From assembly GCA_037952775.1 (NCBI GenBank), contig JBANAY010000003.1, forward strand, positions 33,046,001 through 33,110,000: a stretch of 64,000 bases of DNA, written 5' to 3'. The translations under genes were made by a program, and so were the position numbers. The stretch comes from Clonostachys chloroleuca. Its lineage: Eukaryota; Ascomycota; Sordariomycetes; Hypocreales; Bionectriaceae. Shown here piece by piece: positions 46,377-57,404 of this stretch. Below the pieces are notes generated by a model. The model did not search any database, was not told where the DNA came from, and saw nothing but the letters and a program-made list of their open reading frames with translations. Each line of letters opens with the position of its first letter. Position 1 is the stretch's first letter.

Positions 46377-48089
46377 TTAAGGGGCGAACCCCCTGAGCTC
46401 GGCATGGACTTCCCGCAGGCTGGGTCGGTCGTAGTAGTTCTCATTCCAGTCCCCTCGCTCCATGCCTTGCAGACGCGCGTGCAGCCAATCCTCCGACGCC
46501 TGTATCTCCTCGGCCCACCACTTCTTCGCCGTGTCTTGGACCTCCTCGGGGGTCGACAGGCCCGTGCCCTCGAGCCTTCGCAGCACGAGCTGGTTTCCCT
46601 CCCGGACGATGTGCTTGCTGAGCCCCGGGCGCCTGCCGCGAGTGCAGCGGTCGATGAGGTCCCTCAAGGGGCTGGGTGTTCTGCCGGTGTAGTCTGGGAA
46701 CTCCACGATGGGCTCCCAGCGGTAGGAGAGCCATGCGGCGGCCCGCTGAGGTGCGCTCTTGGCTTCGAAGATGCACCATAGGACCCGGCCGAGCATGTAC
46801 ACCTCGCACGACTCCTGCTCCTTCTGGGTGAGGCAGGACCAGGGGATGTTGTACCCGTCCGAGGGCCACCTGTAGTCCTCTCCCTGGCCCATGTCTTCCC
46901 AGTGCGGGAGCATCTTGGAGAGGAGCTGACAGTAATGGGCGGAAGTGGACTCGGGTATCTCTTGGTCGATGGCCAGCAGGCGTATGTACTCGATGGCATT
47001 CACCTCGGGGGCAGCGAACTCGCACCAGACGCCACGCTGCTCGAAGTCAACCATGACCACGCTCCCGTCCGCCGACAAGACGATATTGTCAAGTCTCAGA
47101 TCCGGGTAGAAGGTTTTCGAGTTCTCGCGGAGATGGACGAGAGCAGAGGAGAGCTCCACCGCCCACTTGACCTTGTCCTGCAGCCCCACGTTGCCGTGGA
47201 GCTGGAGGAAGGGGATCAAGTCGCGCAGGCTTCCGGGAGGGTGGTATTCGAGGGTGAAGCCCAGGACGGCCGTCTTGCCGCCGAAGCTGCACTTCTTGGT
47301 GACCAGGTGAGCCGGCTGGCTCACGATGTTGGGATGAGGCGAGATCTTGAGGAGCTGCCGGAGCTCGTGGTATAGATACTTCGGGTAGCTCGTCAGGGCC
47401 TTGAAAATCCACACTCGCCCGCCGATGCTGACGAGGCAGACGCTGTCATGCAGCTGCGACATGTATGCGACCTCGCCGATGTCGACACAGGGCGGGAGCC
47501 GGATGTCGGGGCCCCAGAAAGCCTCCAGCTCCGGCACCGACAGCAGCTGCATTTCGAGTGCATGGGAAGGCGCAACGATAATATTCGCCTGGGAGATATT
47601 GATGGGGATGTTCTGGAGGACGATTCTCGATCCAAAGGGGAGGTTCTTGTATATTTTCCGCGGGTCTTCCATGCTGGTAACCCAGAACTGGAGGATGCGT
47701 AGGACATGCCGTGTAAGTCCAAGTCTGGAGATGCGTTCCTTGTCCCTTGTGTGAAATAGAACATCGACGTCAAGCAGCTCGCGGATATTGAGAGGGAGCT
47801 TTGAGGGCTCGGGGATGAAGACATCTACACGCAGCGGGCGCATGGGGTCCAGAAAGAGCGGGACAGCGTAGAACTGGCCGCCAAACGCTGTGCATCCGTC
47901 GATTTCCCACAGAGGGTGTTTTGGCATGTCAAGGCTGTCGATGCGATTCTTGGGATTGAGAGAGGACGTCTGCCAGTTCATCTCCGCCAGCCCAACAGAC
48001 GATGACGCATCATCACCGTTGGGACGGTGGCTGGAGAACGCTGCGGTCGGGTGAATAACATCATGGATGGACTGCTCACTCAGCTCCAT
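46377..48089 (-). CDS. Atypical protein-kinase-like protein
   Basis: 570-aa ORF from the first in-frame ATG at 48089; the frame stays open upstream only from non-ATG codons. The N-terminal ~215 residues have no family I recognise. From about 215 the sequence follows a kinase fold with partly altered motifs: beta3 VWIFKAL (Lys230), HRD as YPD (Asp330 and Asn335 kept, in FYPDLRLDNIVL), DFG as DFE (348-350) and an APE-like AAPEV (359-363). Unlike the HeLo protein it keeps the Lys, both Asp and the Asn, so it might bind ATP and be active. The C-terminal part (VYMLGRVLWCIFEAKS, REVHAELRGF) completes the helical lobe. Such proteins are common, lineage-expanded and mostly unstudied in filamentous ascomycetes. 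Substrate unknown. Confidence 0.75.
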   Translation of the reverse strand: MELSEQSIHDVIHPTAAFSSHRPNGDDASSSVGLAEMNWQTSSLNPKNRIDSLDMPKHPLWEIDGCTAFGGQFYAVPLFLDPMRPLRVDVFIPEPSKLPLNIRELLDVDVLFHTRDKERISRLGLTRHVLRILQFWVTSMEDPRKIYKNLPFGSRIVLQNIPINISQANIIVAPSHALEMQLLSVPELEAFWGPDIRLPPCVDIGEVAYMSQLHDSVCLVSIGGRVWIFKALTSYPKYLYHELRQLLKISPHPNIVSQPAHLVTKKCSFGGKTAVLGFTLEYHPPGSLRDLIPFLQLHGNVGLQDKVKWAVELSSALVHLRENSKTFYPDLRLDNIVLSADGSVVMVDFEQRGVWCEFAAPEVNAIEYIRLLAIDQEIPESTSAHYCQLLSKMLPHWEDMGQGEDYRWPSDGYNIPWSCLTQKEQESCEVYMLGRVLWCIFEAKSAPQRAAAWLSYRWEPIVEFPDYTGRTPSPLRDLIDRCTRGRRPGLSKHIVREGNQLVLRRLEGTGLSTPEEVQDTAKKWWAEEIQASEDWLHARLQGMERGDWNENYYDRPSLREVHAELRGFAP

Positions 48090-49176
48090 GGTGTTTTGTC
48101 GTAGTTGGCTTCCTCCCGAACCCTGGGATGGGAAAAAGAGGCTCTGTATCGGAGCGCGTACGGCTTGTAGTGGAGCAAGCTGCACCGGGCGGTAAGCTGG
48201 CTGGCTGGCGATCAACAATTGATCGATCTCTGGAAGAAAATGGACGCGCTGAGGACAAGGCGCAGGAGTCGGTTTCTCGGCCCAGCTTGAGATTTTAAAA
48301 AGACCTCGACGGGACGCGGGTTTTCCACAGAGGATAGGGTCACGGAATCTTGTTGGCTCCCAAAAAGTGCGACGAGGTGCTGATGCAACGACGTGGTACA
48401 GCGGCTGGGGTCAGGTTACCAAACCAGCACGTTCGGAAGAGAGACGGGCTCAGCTGCCTCCCCGTAAATTGCTACTAGTCGCAGCTGCAACTGGCTGAAA
48501 CCGGAGCCGTTCGTGAATCACATGATTGGCCTATTCCATTGTACATTTGTCGAGGATGACAGACTGATGTAGGGGCGGCGGACCATGCAGACAAGGCAGT
48601 TCGAAGAAGTAAACATGCTGGCCGTATTTCGGCCATGGGAGCCCAACCTCATTCCGAAGTCCTTGTACCTTTGTATATTGTGTAATGGAGTGACCAGAGG
48701 TCGATCATAGGCGCCACCGACACGGATCGGTGATTCGGGCTTCTTGTTTCTTGCTGCTTGGCGGTAATACCTAGACGGCCATGTTGGGCTGTTGTATTCC
48801 CTTTTGTAGGCGTCAACGTTGGCCATTTATTGGATGTACTGGAACTCGAGGCGCCTGTCTGAGGCGCTTGTCTCTAAATTCTGGTTGATAGAGCCTGAGC
48901 ATCTAGTTGCGGAACCTACTCTTGCTACTGATTCCCTCATCGTAGGAAAGGGGGATATCGTATAGAGATTGCGACGAGATACTGGACAGGAAACTCGGTG
49001 GGTTGGGTGTCTAGCGGATCACGAGCAGATGCCGGAGTATCGAGGGAACTTTGGTGATCAGAATCGGGCAATGCAATTGACCCTAACATGTCAAATCAAT
49101 ATCATGAATGAAGCTGTTTACACGGAATACCCTAGGAAGTAACTGTTGCCCGAGACTGTCTTGGGGTTCGCTTGTA

Positions 49177-49190
49177 GGGGGGGGGGGGGG
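49177..49190. repeat. 14-base poly-G run
   Basis: Uninterrupted G run in non-coding DNA, the second long one in the window. Confidence 0.9.
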
Positions 49191-49452
49191 TTGCTCGGCT
49201 AATGAGGTTGAAGTAAGGAAGTACCAGCTCAGATGGCGTTTCTTTCCTTCTTTCGATTTCCCTTCATTTGATGGAAATGAAGATGGACGAGAAAGAAAAA
49301 GAAAGCAAAGAGGAAACGAACGAGAACCTATAAGACCAGAGGGGCTGAAGCATATATAATATGATGGAGTGACAGAGGTGATATCGTGTTGGCTTTGACC
49401 ATGCCAGCGGAGGCAAATCACATCAAACATCGTTTGAAACATCGCTCTCGCA

Positions 49453-49785
49453 CTACCGCATCAAAGGCTCCCTTCCATATTCGGACAAGAGAGGGTAGAC
49501 AACACTCCAATTTGAGTGGAAGTTAAGTAGCATGTCTAGAACAGTGTCCTTCTGCCGGGCAGGCGGCATAACCTTTCCCATGGGTATGAGGGCCGGGGAA
49601 CAGACCGGCGGTCTATCCAGCGGTCTACCTTCTGGAATCTCATGAGTAAATGCTCGGACAGGGGAGAGCTTCATCGACAAGTCTTCAGGGATGTCCAGTT
49701 CGTGGGGCGGCTGATTTGGATGTCCTATGTCCACTCCTTGTACAAAGGTGCAGGAACGAAGTAGCGGGAACCCTCGTAGCTTCAT
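49453..49785 (-). CDS. Unassigned 110-codon ORF, doubtful
   Basis: Begins at a real ATG (MKLRGFPLLRSCTF) and has balanced composition with Pro-rich middle and a helical end (DTVLDMLLNFHSNWSVVYPL). It resembles a protein fragment more than random ORFs nearby do, but I recognise no domain, see no introns and find no support from neighbours. It could be a remnant of a lost gene. Confidence 0.2.
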   Translation of the reverse strand: MKLRGFPLLRSCTFVQGVDIGHPNQPPHELDIPEDLSMKLSPVRAFTHEIPEGRPLDRPPVCSPALIPMGKVMPPARQKDTVLDMLLNFHSNWSVVYPLLSEYGREPLMR

Positions 49786-52694
49786 GAATCGCTGTTAGGG
49801 GCATTTGGTGACAGGAATAGCACATGTTTTCGGGCTAGAAACACCGGGGATACATCCCTGCGGTTCCCAACCAATGGCTATGCGACCCATATGGAATCTC
49901 CTCCGTGTGTACGTTAGTGAAATCCTGGGATGTTGATCCCTGATTGATCATCAGAATTATGAGCAGCACCCATGCTCGATGTGGCATGTCGAACAAACCA
50001 GACTTCTCAAGCCAAGGTTGCTTGGATCTGACCGATGCAAGCCTCAGAACGCCACTTGCCTCACCCGGTGAACAGTGAGAGGGTCACCCAGGCTACTCGT
50101 AAGATTGCTGGTGGTAGAATGTGGCAAAGAGAGGCCACACCAGCCAGTCACACCAGATTTCCCTGGGTCTCGTCGTCCCGCGAGAGCGGCACAAACAGAT
50201 AACATTCTGGGTCGCATTGACCTTCGTCAGAGGGACAATGCTACCTGCACATAGCGAAGCTGTGGTATGTTTGGCTCGGGCCTTTCTGCGGATGGCCATC
50301 AATGGGCTTATCTGCGACGGTTGTTGGTCGAGATAGTCTTTGGCGAACGAGAGCAGGGCAAACTGGCTTAGTCAGCACATCTCCAAACCTCCTCAGCTTC
50401 TCTGCCGCGCCTACCAAATTTGTAGCGTGCTATGTCATAGGTACCAGGCCTGGAGCTATGGGCCGGCCTCACAATAAGGTAGATACATCCCGCGGCTATC
50501 GTGGAACGGGAGTAGTTCCTTCCCCACATATCTCAACCCTTCCATTCCGGGGAAGGAACAAATGAGCTCGAGTCCTCACTTGCTACTTGCACTTATGGGA
50601 GAAGGAAAAGATGCGTCGTCCCAGCTGATGGTACGATACAGCATCATAGCTGAACATCCCATGCGGAGTCGTTGTTGGCGTTTCTTCCCCACCAGCTACT
50701 GGCTTGTCTGGGCCGTTCTTATCATGCCACTTAGGCTCGCTCTCCTCAATGTCCCTTATGCACGGCGCCAAATCTCTGCAGTGTGTGTGCTTTGACCCTA
50801 TTACGGCCAGCAGAAACCGGCCTGTTACGCAGGCCATCGTCACGCTGCTCACCCAACCACCATTTCAAATACGCCGGATGCGACTTGCCAGCTGGCCTAC
50901 TGCAAACGACCGGGGCCTGCGAAAAATACACCGTTCGTCATTTCATTTCTCACATGTGAGCCGCAATATTCCATGTCGGCCAGTCTGCGGCTCATTGGCA
51001 AGGGTTGCCGTCGGCTTCCTCGACTCTTCCATACATACTATCCTCGCATCTTATGCTGCTACGAGACTAGTTCGACCAGCAGACGCCCATGCAAGCAATT
51101 CTGCAAATCACCATCAAGGGGCTGACTTTGATGATTCGAGATTGGTTCTATCGCTCTCACCGGTCCCACTGCCTCTGCCAAGAAGAGCGCATATTAGTCT
51201 TGTCGGCCGTCTTGTGTTACCCTGAATATGCAACTCTCATGCATATGATGTTCCCTTGATGCCTTATTAGTCGTCATTTGCCCGTCGGAACACCCACACC
51301 CGTTGGGCTCTATATCCCCGGCTTTTCAGACCGTCTCGTGACCAGCAATTCTAATCGCCCAGCTTACCACTCTTTTGATGGTATCTGCATGAGAGTGTGA
51401 CACCGGCCAAGATGTGTGTGGTTTTCCGTTACAATAGAATGAGTTGGTCAACCACTTCGCGAAACTCTCATGCAATGCGTCGGAAGCTGGCAGCTGGGCA
51501 CGTATCTGGGCTCCTCGTGACGGCAAGCGACATGCTGCAAAGTGTCCGTGCATGGGAGCTTGCGGCACACGAATGCTACCTAGGTAATTGCCATTTAGGA
51601 TCTGATCTTCTCACGATATGCATCGGGATCAGTGGACCAAGGGTCTCGGCTCACCGATGGGAGGAACAAAGCCATGCCTCAACCAACGATCCCGGGCCAA
51701 GCAAGGGTGGATGTAGCAGGGCTTGCACGCGCTCCATCCCTCTTTTACACACACTCTCTCAGCAGCTCGGCTGAGGATGATTCGGAAGCCATGTGTGACA
51801 ATGAGCAACAAAACACCTCATTCTGCACCCCCCACCCATGGCTGCAACCCTGCGCTGAGGCCTTGATCCAAGGCTCTGTTATGTGCCCGACATTGCCAGC
51901 ATAAGCAATGATGCAAGATTCCCACCTCAAGTGCCACCCCTGCCTTTTTCGCCCATTTCCCTCAAACCGGTGAGATAGTATTCAGCAGAAAATTCCCATC
52001 CTCCTCCAACAATTGTTTCACCGAGTCTTTGTCTTTCACTCTGTTCGATCTGGTCTACAGTAGCGGCACACTGTGGCAACAACCACCAGAACTTGTCACC
52101 CACCACCCTTGAGCCATACCATCTCATCGGCTTTGGTGCGATTTGTGATCGACTAGCATCGCGAGGCTCCGTCCACTTGCCGCTTGGCTGAATTGCTGTT
52201 TTCGTGGATTAAGCCGCACGCCCAGGCCACCATCGCAACCGCACGTTCGAGCGATGCCACCTCCGAACACCGCTCAGTAGTTGGCAATGCTAGCGGGCTA
52301 AACGCTCCCACCAACCGCGCTTGAATACAGTTTCTATCTAGTCCCCAGGTCTAGTCCCAAGCAGGCCTTCATCTCCTCCTGCCTGTGCTTTCCCCTGGCT
52401 CTCCCGGCCCTTGTTTCGCGCGACGGGCATCTGCCGCCAGTTGAACGGCTCGCGGAGGACCCAGAAGTCCCTCTACATTAGATATGTTCCTTGTGGCACG
52501 ATAGTTATCCACCCCTCGCCCCCGACGCGCTCCCCTGTTGCGGCCGTGCGTTGCTTGCCATAACGGTCATCAGCCTCGATTCCCGCTGGGTCTATCGTAT
52601 ACCTAATACTTCGTCATACACCGGGTGGTGGTACATTGATCGTTCCTCACTCCGCCGTCTAGTTTATTTCACACCCTGTCTTACTGCAGCCATT

Positions 52695-55598
52695 ATGGTA
52701 AGGATTTTTCTCTCTCCGGTCGGCAGCGTCCTGCATGAGCTACATGACCGATCTCCCCGGTCCTTAACTCAAATGTCTCCAATTTCCTGCCGCTGCTCTC
52801 TTTCCCTGCACCCCTTCCTCATGTATGTTGCGAACACACTCTCTACACATCGTCATGCGACATACCCCATCGTATTGAACTATACTTCAATCGGTGTATA
52901 TCCAGTCAGTTTTTCCATGGGCGGTGAAATTAATTGCTTGACAGGAGTTTCACAACGATTTGAACCCTAAAAGGGCTCGAGATCCTTTCGGGGGTGAGAC
53001 ATTGTTTTCCCCATCCTTTGTTCCACTTGCACACGACTCGCCTGTCGATCTAGCTTCATTTTCCTACCCCTTTGTTGCAACTTCAACAGATTTTTGTAGT
53101 AGCTATGCTACTGATGTCCAGACAAATCCTTTTGTAACTGAACCTGAACCACATATACGGAAAAGAATAAAGACAGAAACTATGTCATCCCCAACCCCCG
53201 CAAATCTAGGTCTCACGCAAGGCCTGGTGCCATTGGCTGAAGTCGAGAAGTCGGGTACTGCTCATCAGCATCAAAGCGACGGCCTGTGCTCCTTGTTAAC
53301 CTCCATTGGCTGCACTGGAGAGGCACCTGGCGGCCTGTCTTTTGCCCAGCGGGTGATGAACTTTGGGACGTCGTTTTTATGCCCGTGCTGTGGGTTTAAG
53401 TTTTTGGCGCTACAGGATGGTAAGGACCTCCCATAACTGCCCTTCTTTTGTCACTTGCAATTGACACATGGCCAAGGCTATCAACCCTTACTTGAGACGC
53501 CTCACACTTCACTTAGTACATCTGGCCCCTACCACATCGAGAAGCCACCTTCAATGCAGGTTTTGATTCCCAAGTCGTACAACTCTAATGCTGTGGAGTC
53601 TGAGCAGCAGACTCCGTTGCATAGCGACCAGCCAAGTACGCCATTGCCGCAGCTATCTGGGTTTGCGGCCAGTGGCCCGGCCTACTCGCCATTGTTGACG
53701 GCAGAGGCATCTAGTAGTCAAGGACAAGGCTTCATAGGCCCAATGATCAAGGCTGAATCCCCGACTGGTCCCGACGCCCTAGTTTTCCAAGCTGAACACC
53801 CACTGGACACACCAGTGCCGGCCATGCCTTCCTATAGTCAAAATGTTCCTGCACAGGGGGGAGAGAAGTGGTCTTTCACCAAAGCGAGAGCCTCGCTTCT
53901 CTCTCCGCTCGGTATAATCTTTACCCTTCTCACGCTGCCACCAGTAGATCAAACGCAATGTCCCGGGACCATGCCGCACCGCATGAGCACCACCCAACTT
54001 TTGATATACTGCAGCCCAATCAGAGAGGTGGTAAGCGTGGGCCTTTCAAGGATCCGTCTCTGCGGGAGCAGACTGCACAGACAAGGAAAATTGGTTCCTG
54101 CATTCGATGCAGGATGCAGAGAATACGAGTAAGTTCGCACACCGCTGCGTTGTGCTTCCACCCTGGTTGACTGGTCATTGTACAGTGCGAGCATAATGAC
54201 GCTGACCCTACGGGGCCGTGTTTGACTTGTAAGAAGGTGGCCAACACAAGGGCCGGCCGCTTCCCGTGTCTAAGGCTTAAGATTACAGATGTCAAATGTT
54301 ACAAGCCCGGCCAAGTTCCTGGCTACGAATGGAGCAAAAGATGGATCGACACTGTTCCAGGCCCTATCCAGAAGTGGGCATCCACTGAAACCAAAATAAT
54401 AAAGATCTCGGAAGGGTTTTCTGACGAGACACTTGACGTTGTGGTCAAGGAATTCATCCCAATAGAGGGTGACAAGCTGGAAAGAAGTTGGTATCATAAT
54501 GGAGAGAAGAAAACTGTTTCAATTCCACCATTTGCATTGGTGGAATTAGAGACAGTAAAGGCAGCCTACCTAAGACACATACACAGATCAATGAATCAAG
54601 CGTTTGCGAAGATTCTTGGGCGCCGTGGTCTGATATATAGAACTTACCAACAGTCAGTCAAACTCTGCAAGAAACAACAGATTCCAAACGAATCTCAAGA
54701 GCTTCTGCGCGACGTGTTCAGGCTTTGGATGGCCGTGAGGCTCTCGACAACATCCAACTTCATTGTGGGAGAGGAGACCCTGGGTATGCCCAAGGATATC
54801 CTCGATGAAACTAACCCTCACCCGGGGACGATCCCAATCCCTCCGGTCCTCGGAGCTCAGTTGGATTTGATCCTGATTCACCACATCCAGAGCTCGCTGA
54901 GGCGCCAGGTGCTTGATAGGTTGGAAAAGATGGTTTCGAAAAGAAAGCATAGCGCATGGATGGTCTCATACCTCGTTACCTTTGTTTTGTTGCACAACGC
55001 TGCCCTCATTACCGCTCATGACGCCGGGTATGCTCGCAAACACGGAATGAATGTGGGTCAAGTCACTCCGAAAAGAAGAAAAACACACGAGATAAAAGAA
55101 AAGAAAATTAAGAGGTTGTTACATCTGCGGCTGACACTGCGTTTTGTTGATAGCGTCGATTTGCTCGAGAGGACAAGGTCAGAGAGTATCATGCAGGTCG
55201 GTGATATCAACTAGCACGCATCTTTTCCTAAATGGTCGTGCTAACACGGGGACACTTGTTTAGGAGCCAACATCCTGCTCGCCCATTTTCATTACTGCAA
55301 CAAGAATGTCCATCCTTTCACTGACGGATGCAAGGACCAGGATCTGCGGACGCTTGCAGGCCTGGAAGAGGACCAAATCCGGTTTGTGCATGCGACCAGA
55401 AACTACGCGAAGAGGCACCGTAAGTGAACCTGCCCGCTTGAAGCCCTTGGCAGTTCATGGAATCAGCGCTAAGTCGGATAACTGCATCTCACAGGACAAG
55501 AATGGGAGGGAATCCGTGCGAGGGGTGAAGTTGAGAATGACTACTACTTCGTCAGCCAGCTCTACGATGAGAATTGGGACGCTCGGACAGCGACATAA
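52695..55598 (+). CDS. Zn2Cys6-type fungal transcription factor, one base missing
   Basis: Exons 52695..52697, 52945..53419, 53477..54128, 54186..55052, 55154..55196, 55264..55419 and 55495..55598. With one extra G in the run 53856-53861 the coding length is divisible by three (766 aa). The first exon is the ATG alone, followed by a 247-nt intron; exon 2 then gives EFHNDLNPKRARDPFGG. After ~350 Ser/Pro-rich residues comes a Cys cluster, CIRCRMQRIRC at about 367-378, then GPCLTC and RFPCLRL, a C-x2-C-x6-C pattern of a long-spaced fungal zinc cluster. The C-terminal half is helical (HHIQSSLRRQVLDRLEK, ANILLAHFHYCNKN) and typical of a conserved but uncharacterised Pezizomycotina regulator group. 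DNA target unknown. Confidence 0.82.
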
Positions 55599-57404
55599 TT
55601 GGGTATCGCGTTAAGGAATTGAAGCTGCATGGGAAATTTGAAACAGCCGGATACTTGCAGGAGGAAGAAGCAATGCAGGACTGGAAGTATTTTTCTTGTT
55701 TGTTTTCGTCACCGCCATCTGGACGACTTGATTCTCTTTCCTAAGAGGCAAGTCCATGACCCATATTGTTACCTTACGCGGGAAATGAAAAGAAAGGAAC
55801 AAAAGCAAAAAAATAATATTACGATTATGGCAAGGGGATATCGAGAGGAAACAAGGTCACGAACTTTTTTTTTTGTCTTGAATACGCACGGCAGAGGGCA
55901 AGGAAGAAAAAGCAAAGGACTCAGAGTACGTGTAATGACAGGATGAGAATGTAGCACAGCACGCACAAAGTTTCAGTCATGAAAATAGTCTCTGGCCCGC
56001 TCTTGCCATGTGTCCGATGCTTTTACTCCGGCAAGCGAATTCCCCGAAGATCTCTGTCTCGCATGGCGAGTCGGTGGATCATCTGCAGAGACAATCACTG
56101 CTGGTTGGAGTGCATCCTCATTTTGATAGGCGGGCGGAGCAACAACAGTTGTTCCGACCAGGTTGCACCACAGAAAGCCCCGAGGCCCCCTCGTCTCTCA
56201 GGTCGCACAAGACGACGGAGAGCACAGGGCACAGAGCACAGGGCAATGCTTGATTGAAATATGCAGGACGGGTGTATGTCTCACGCAGCTCCGGAGTCGG
56301 ACTGGGTTACCTCGCACGTACGCATGCACAGCCCAAAAAAAAAAAAAAAAAAGCAAAAAGCAATATGAGAGCCCAGCCCAGCCCAGGCTGTCTCTTACTT
56401 GCCATCCCGGGCCTCTTTCCCCTTCGCCTCTGCTAGATGCTAGTAGCTGCGCAATTGATCCCTCCCCGTTTCCCCTTCATGGTCTGGCCTCAGCCAAGCC
56501 GCCCTCCCCACCCAATATACTAACTAGGTTGCTAACCATAGTATGTAGCTAGTAGCACTGGTGCCACAGGCTGATGCCCCATTGACTTATACGCCCTGTT
56601 ACACCCTCACCTCACACGAACTGTGTTACCAGTGAGTCCCCGCGATCCATGGCTTGTGCGCCCTTGTCACCGGAGGAGGCGGCAGATCGGCAAGCGCCTA
56701 AATGAGATGTCCAGTGACATAGAGCCAGGCTAGTGTGCTCGAGGGTACTCTCACAGGGGGAGGGGAGAGAGGAGAGAGGAGAGGGGAAAGAGATTATGGT
56801 TTGGGTGTCTATAGATAGGTTGCCACGCCCATGTACGAGGCTGGAACTGGAACCTAACACCGCATTGCTTCTTCCGCCTGCCGCTCTGCATCACGCTATG
56901 TTTTCTTTTCTTGCCAGTGCTGACTGAGTTCTCACCGTACACAATCGCTCGTTTCGTAGAGACACGAGCTTGCGGTGCGGTGGAGGGTACCTGATGCTCG
57001 CTCCCGTGTGCGCGTAGGATACTTGCTCCTTGATGAGTTGAAGACGGACGGCTCTGGTGTAGCCAGCCACTGCCGAGACGACTGAAACGACGAGAAATAT
57101 AGTGTCGGGGTAGTACAGCATCTGAATCAAGAAAATCACGGTCAAGGCGACGCCTATATAACCTTCTCCGTTGGAAGCTCTTTACTCCCCAACTCTCATC
57201 AGAACTTCCTCTTCTCCTCTAACGACTTGGAACTCTAAACTTACCTCAAAGACCACTACTTCTGTTTGACACCCACCCCAAGTATAAGCAAGGTGAAATT
57301 TCCACCATTACCCCTTCTTTTGAGAAAGCGTAGGCCAAGTCCCGGACACACCATATCTTCCTCCCTATCATTCTGCCCTTTGTCCCTAAGGAAAGAAGGC
57401 TGCC
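55599..57404. other. 1.8 kb gene-free region
   Basis: 3' flank of the Zn-cluster gene and promoter of the dioxygenase. It has an 18-base A run at 56335-56352, polypurine GAGAG tracts near 56755-56795 and only unrecognised short ORFs. Confidence 0.55.

Larger units (their letters stand above)
48090..52694. other. 4.6 kb gene-poor region
   Basis: No recognised gene. It holds a 14-base G run at 49177-49190 and two unassigned ATG-started minus-strand ORFs (48518-48826, 102 codons; 49453-49785, 110 codons). 51900-52690 is pyrimidine-rich and is probably promoter and leader of the Zn-cluster gene. Confidence 0.5.

Noticed and set aside
53856..53861. Programmed ribosomal frameshifting as the cause of the three G/C-run breaks
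   Set aside because: Three unrelated genes share only a homopolymer; no conserved slippery heptamer plus structure is evident, and a one-base sequence loss is simpler.
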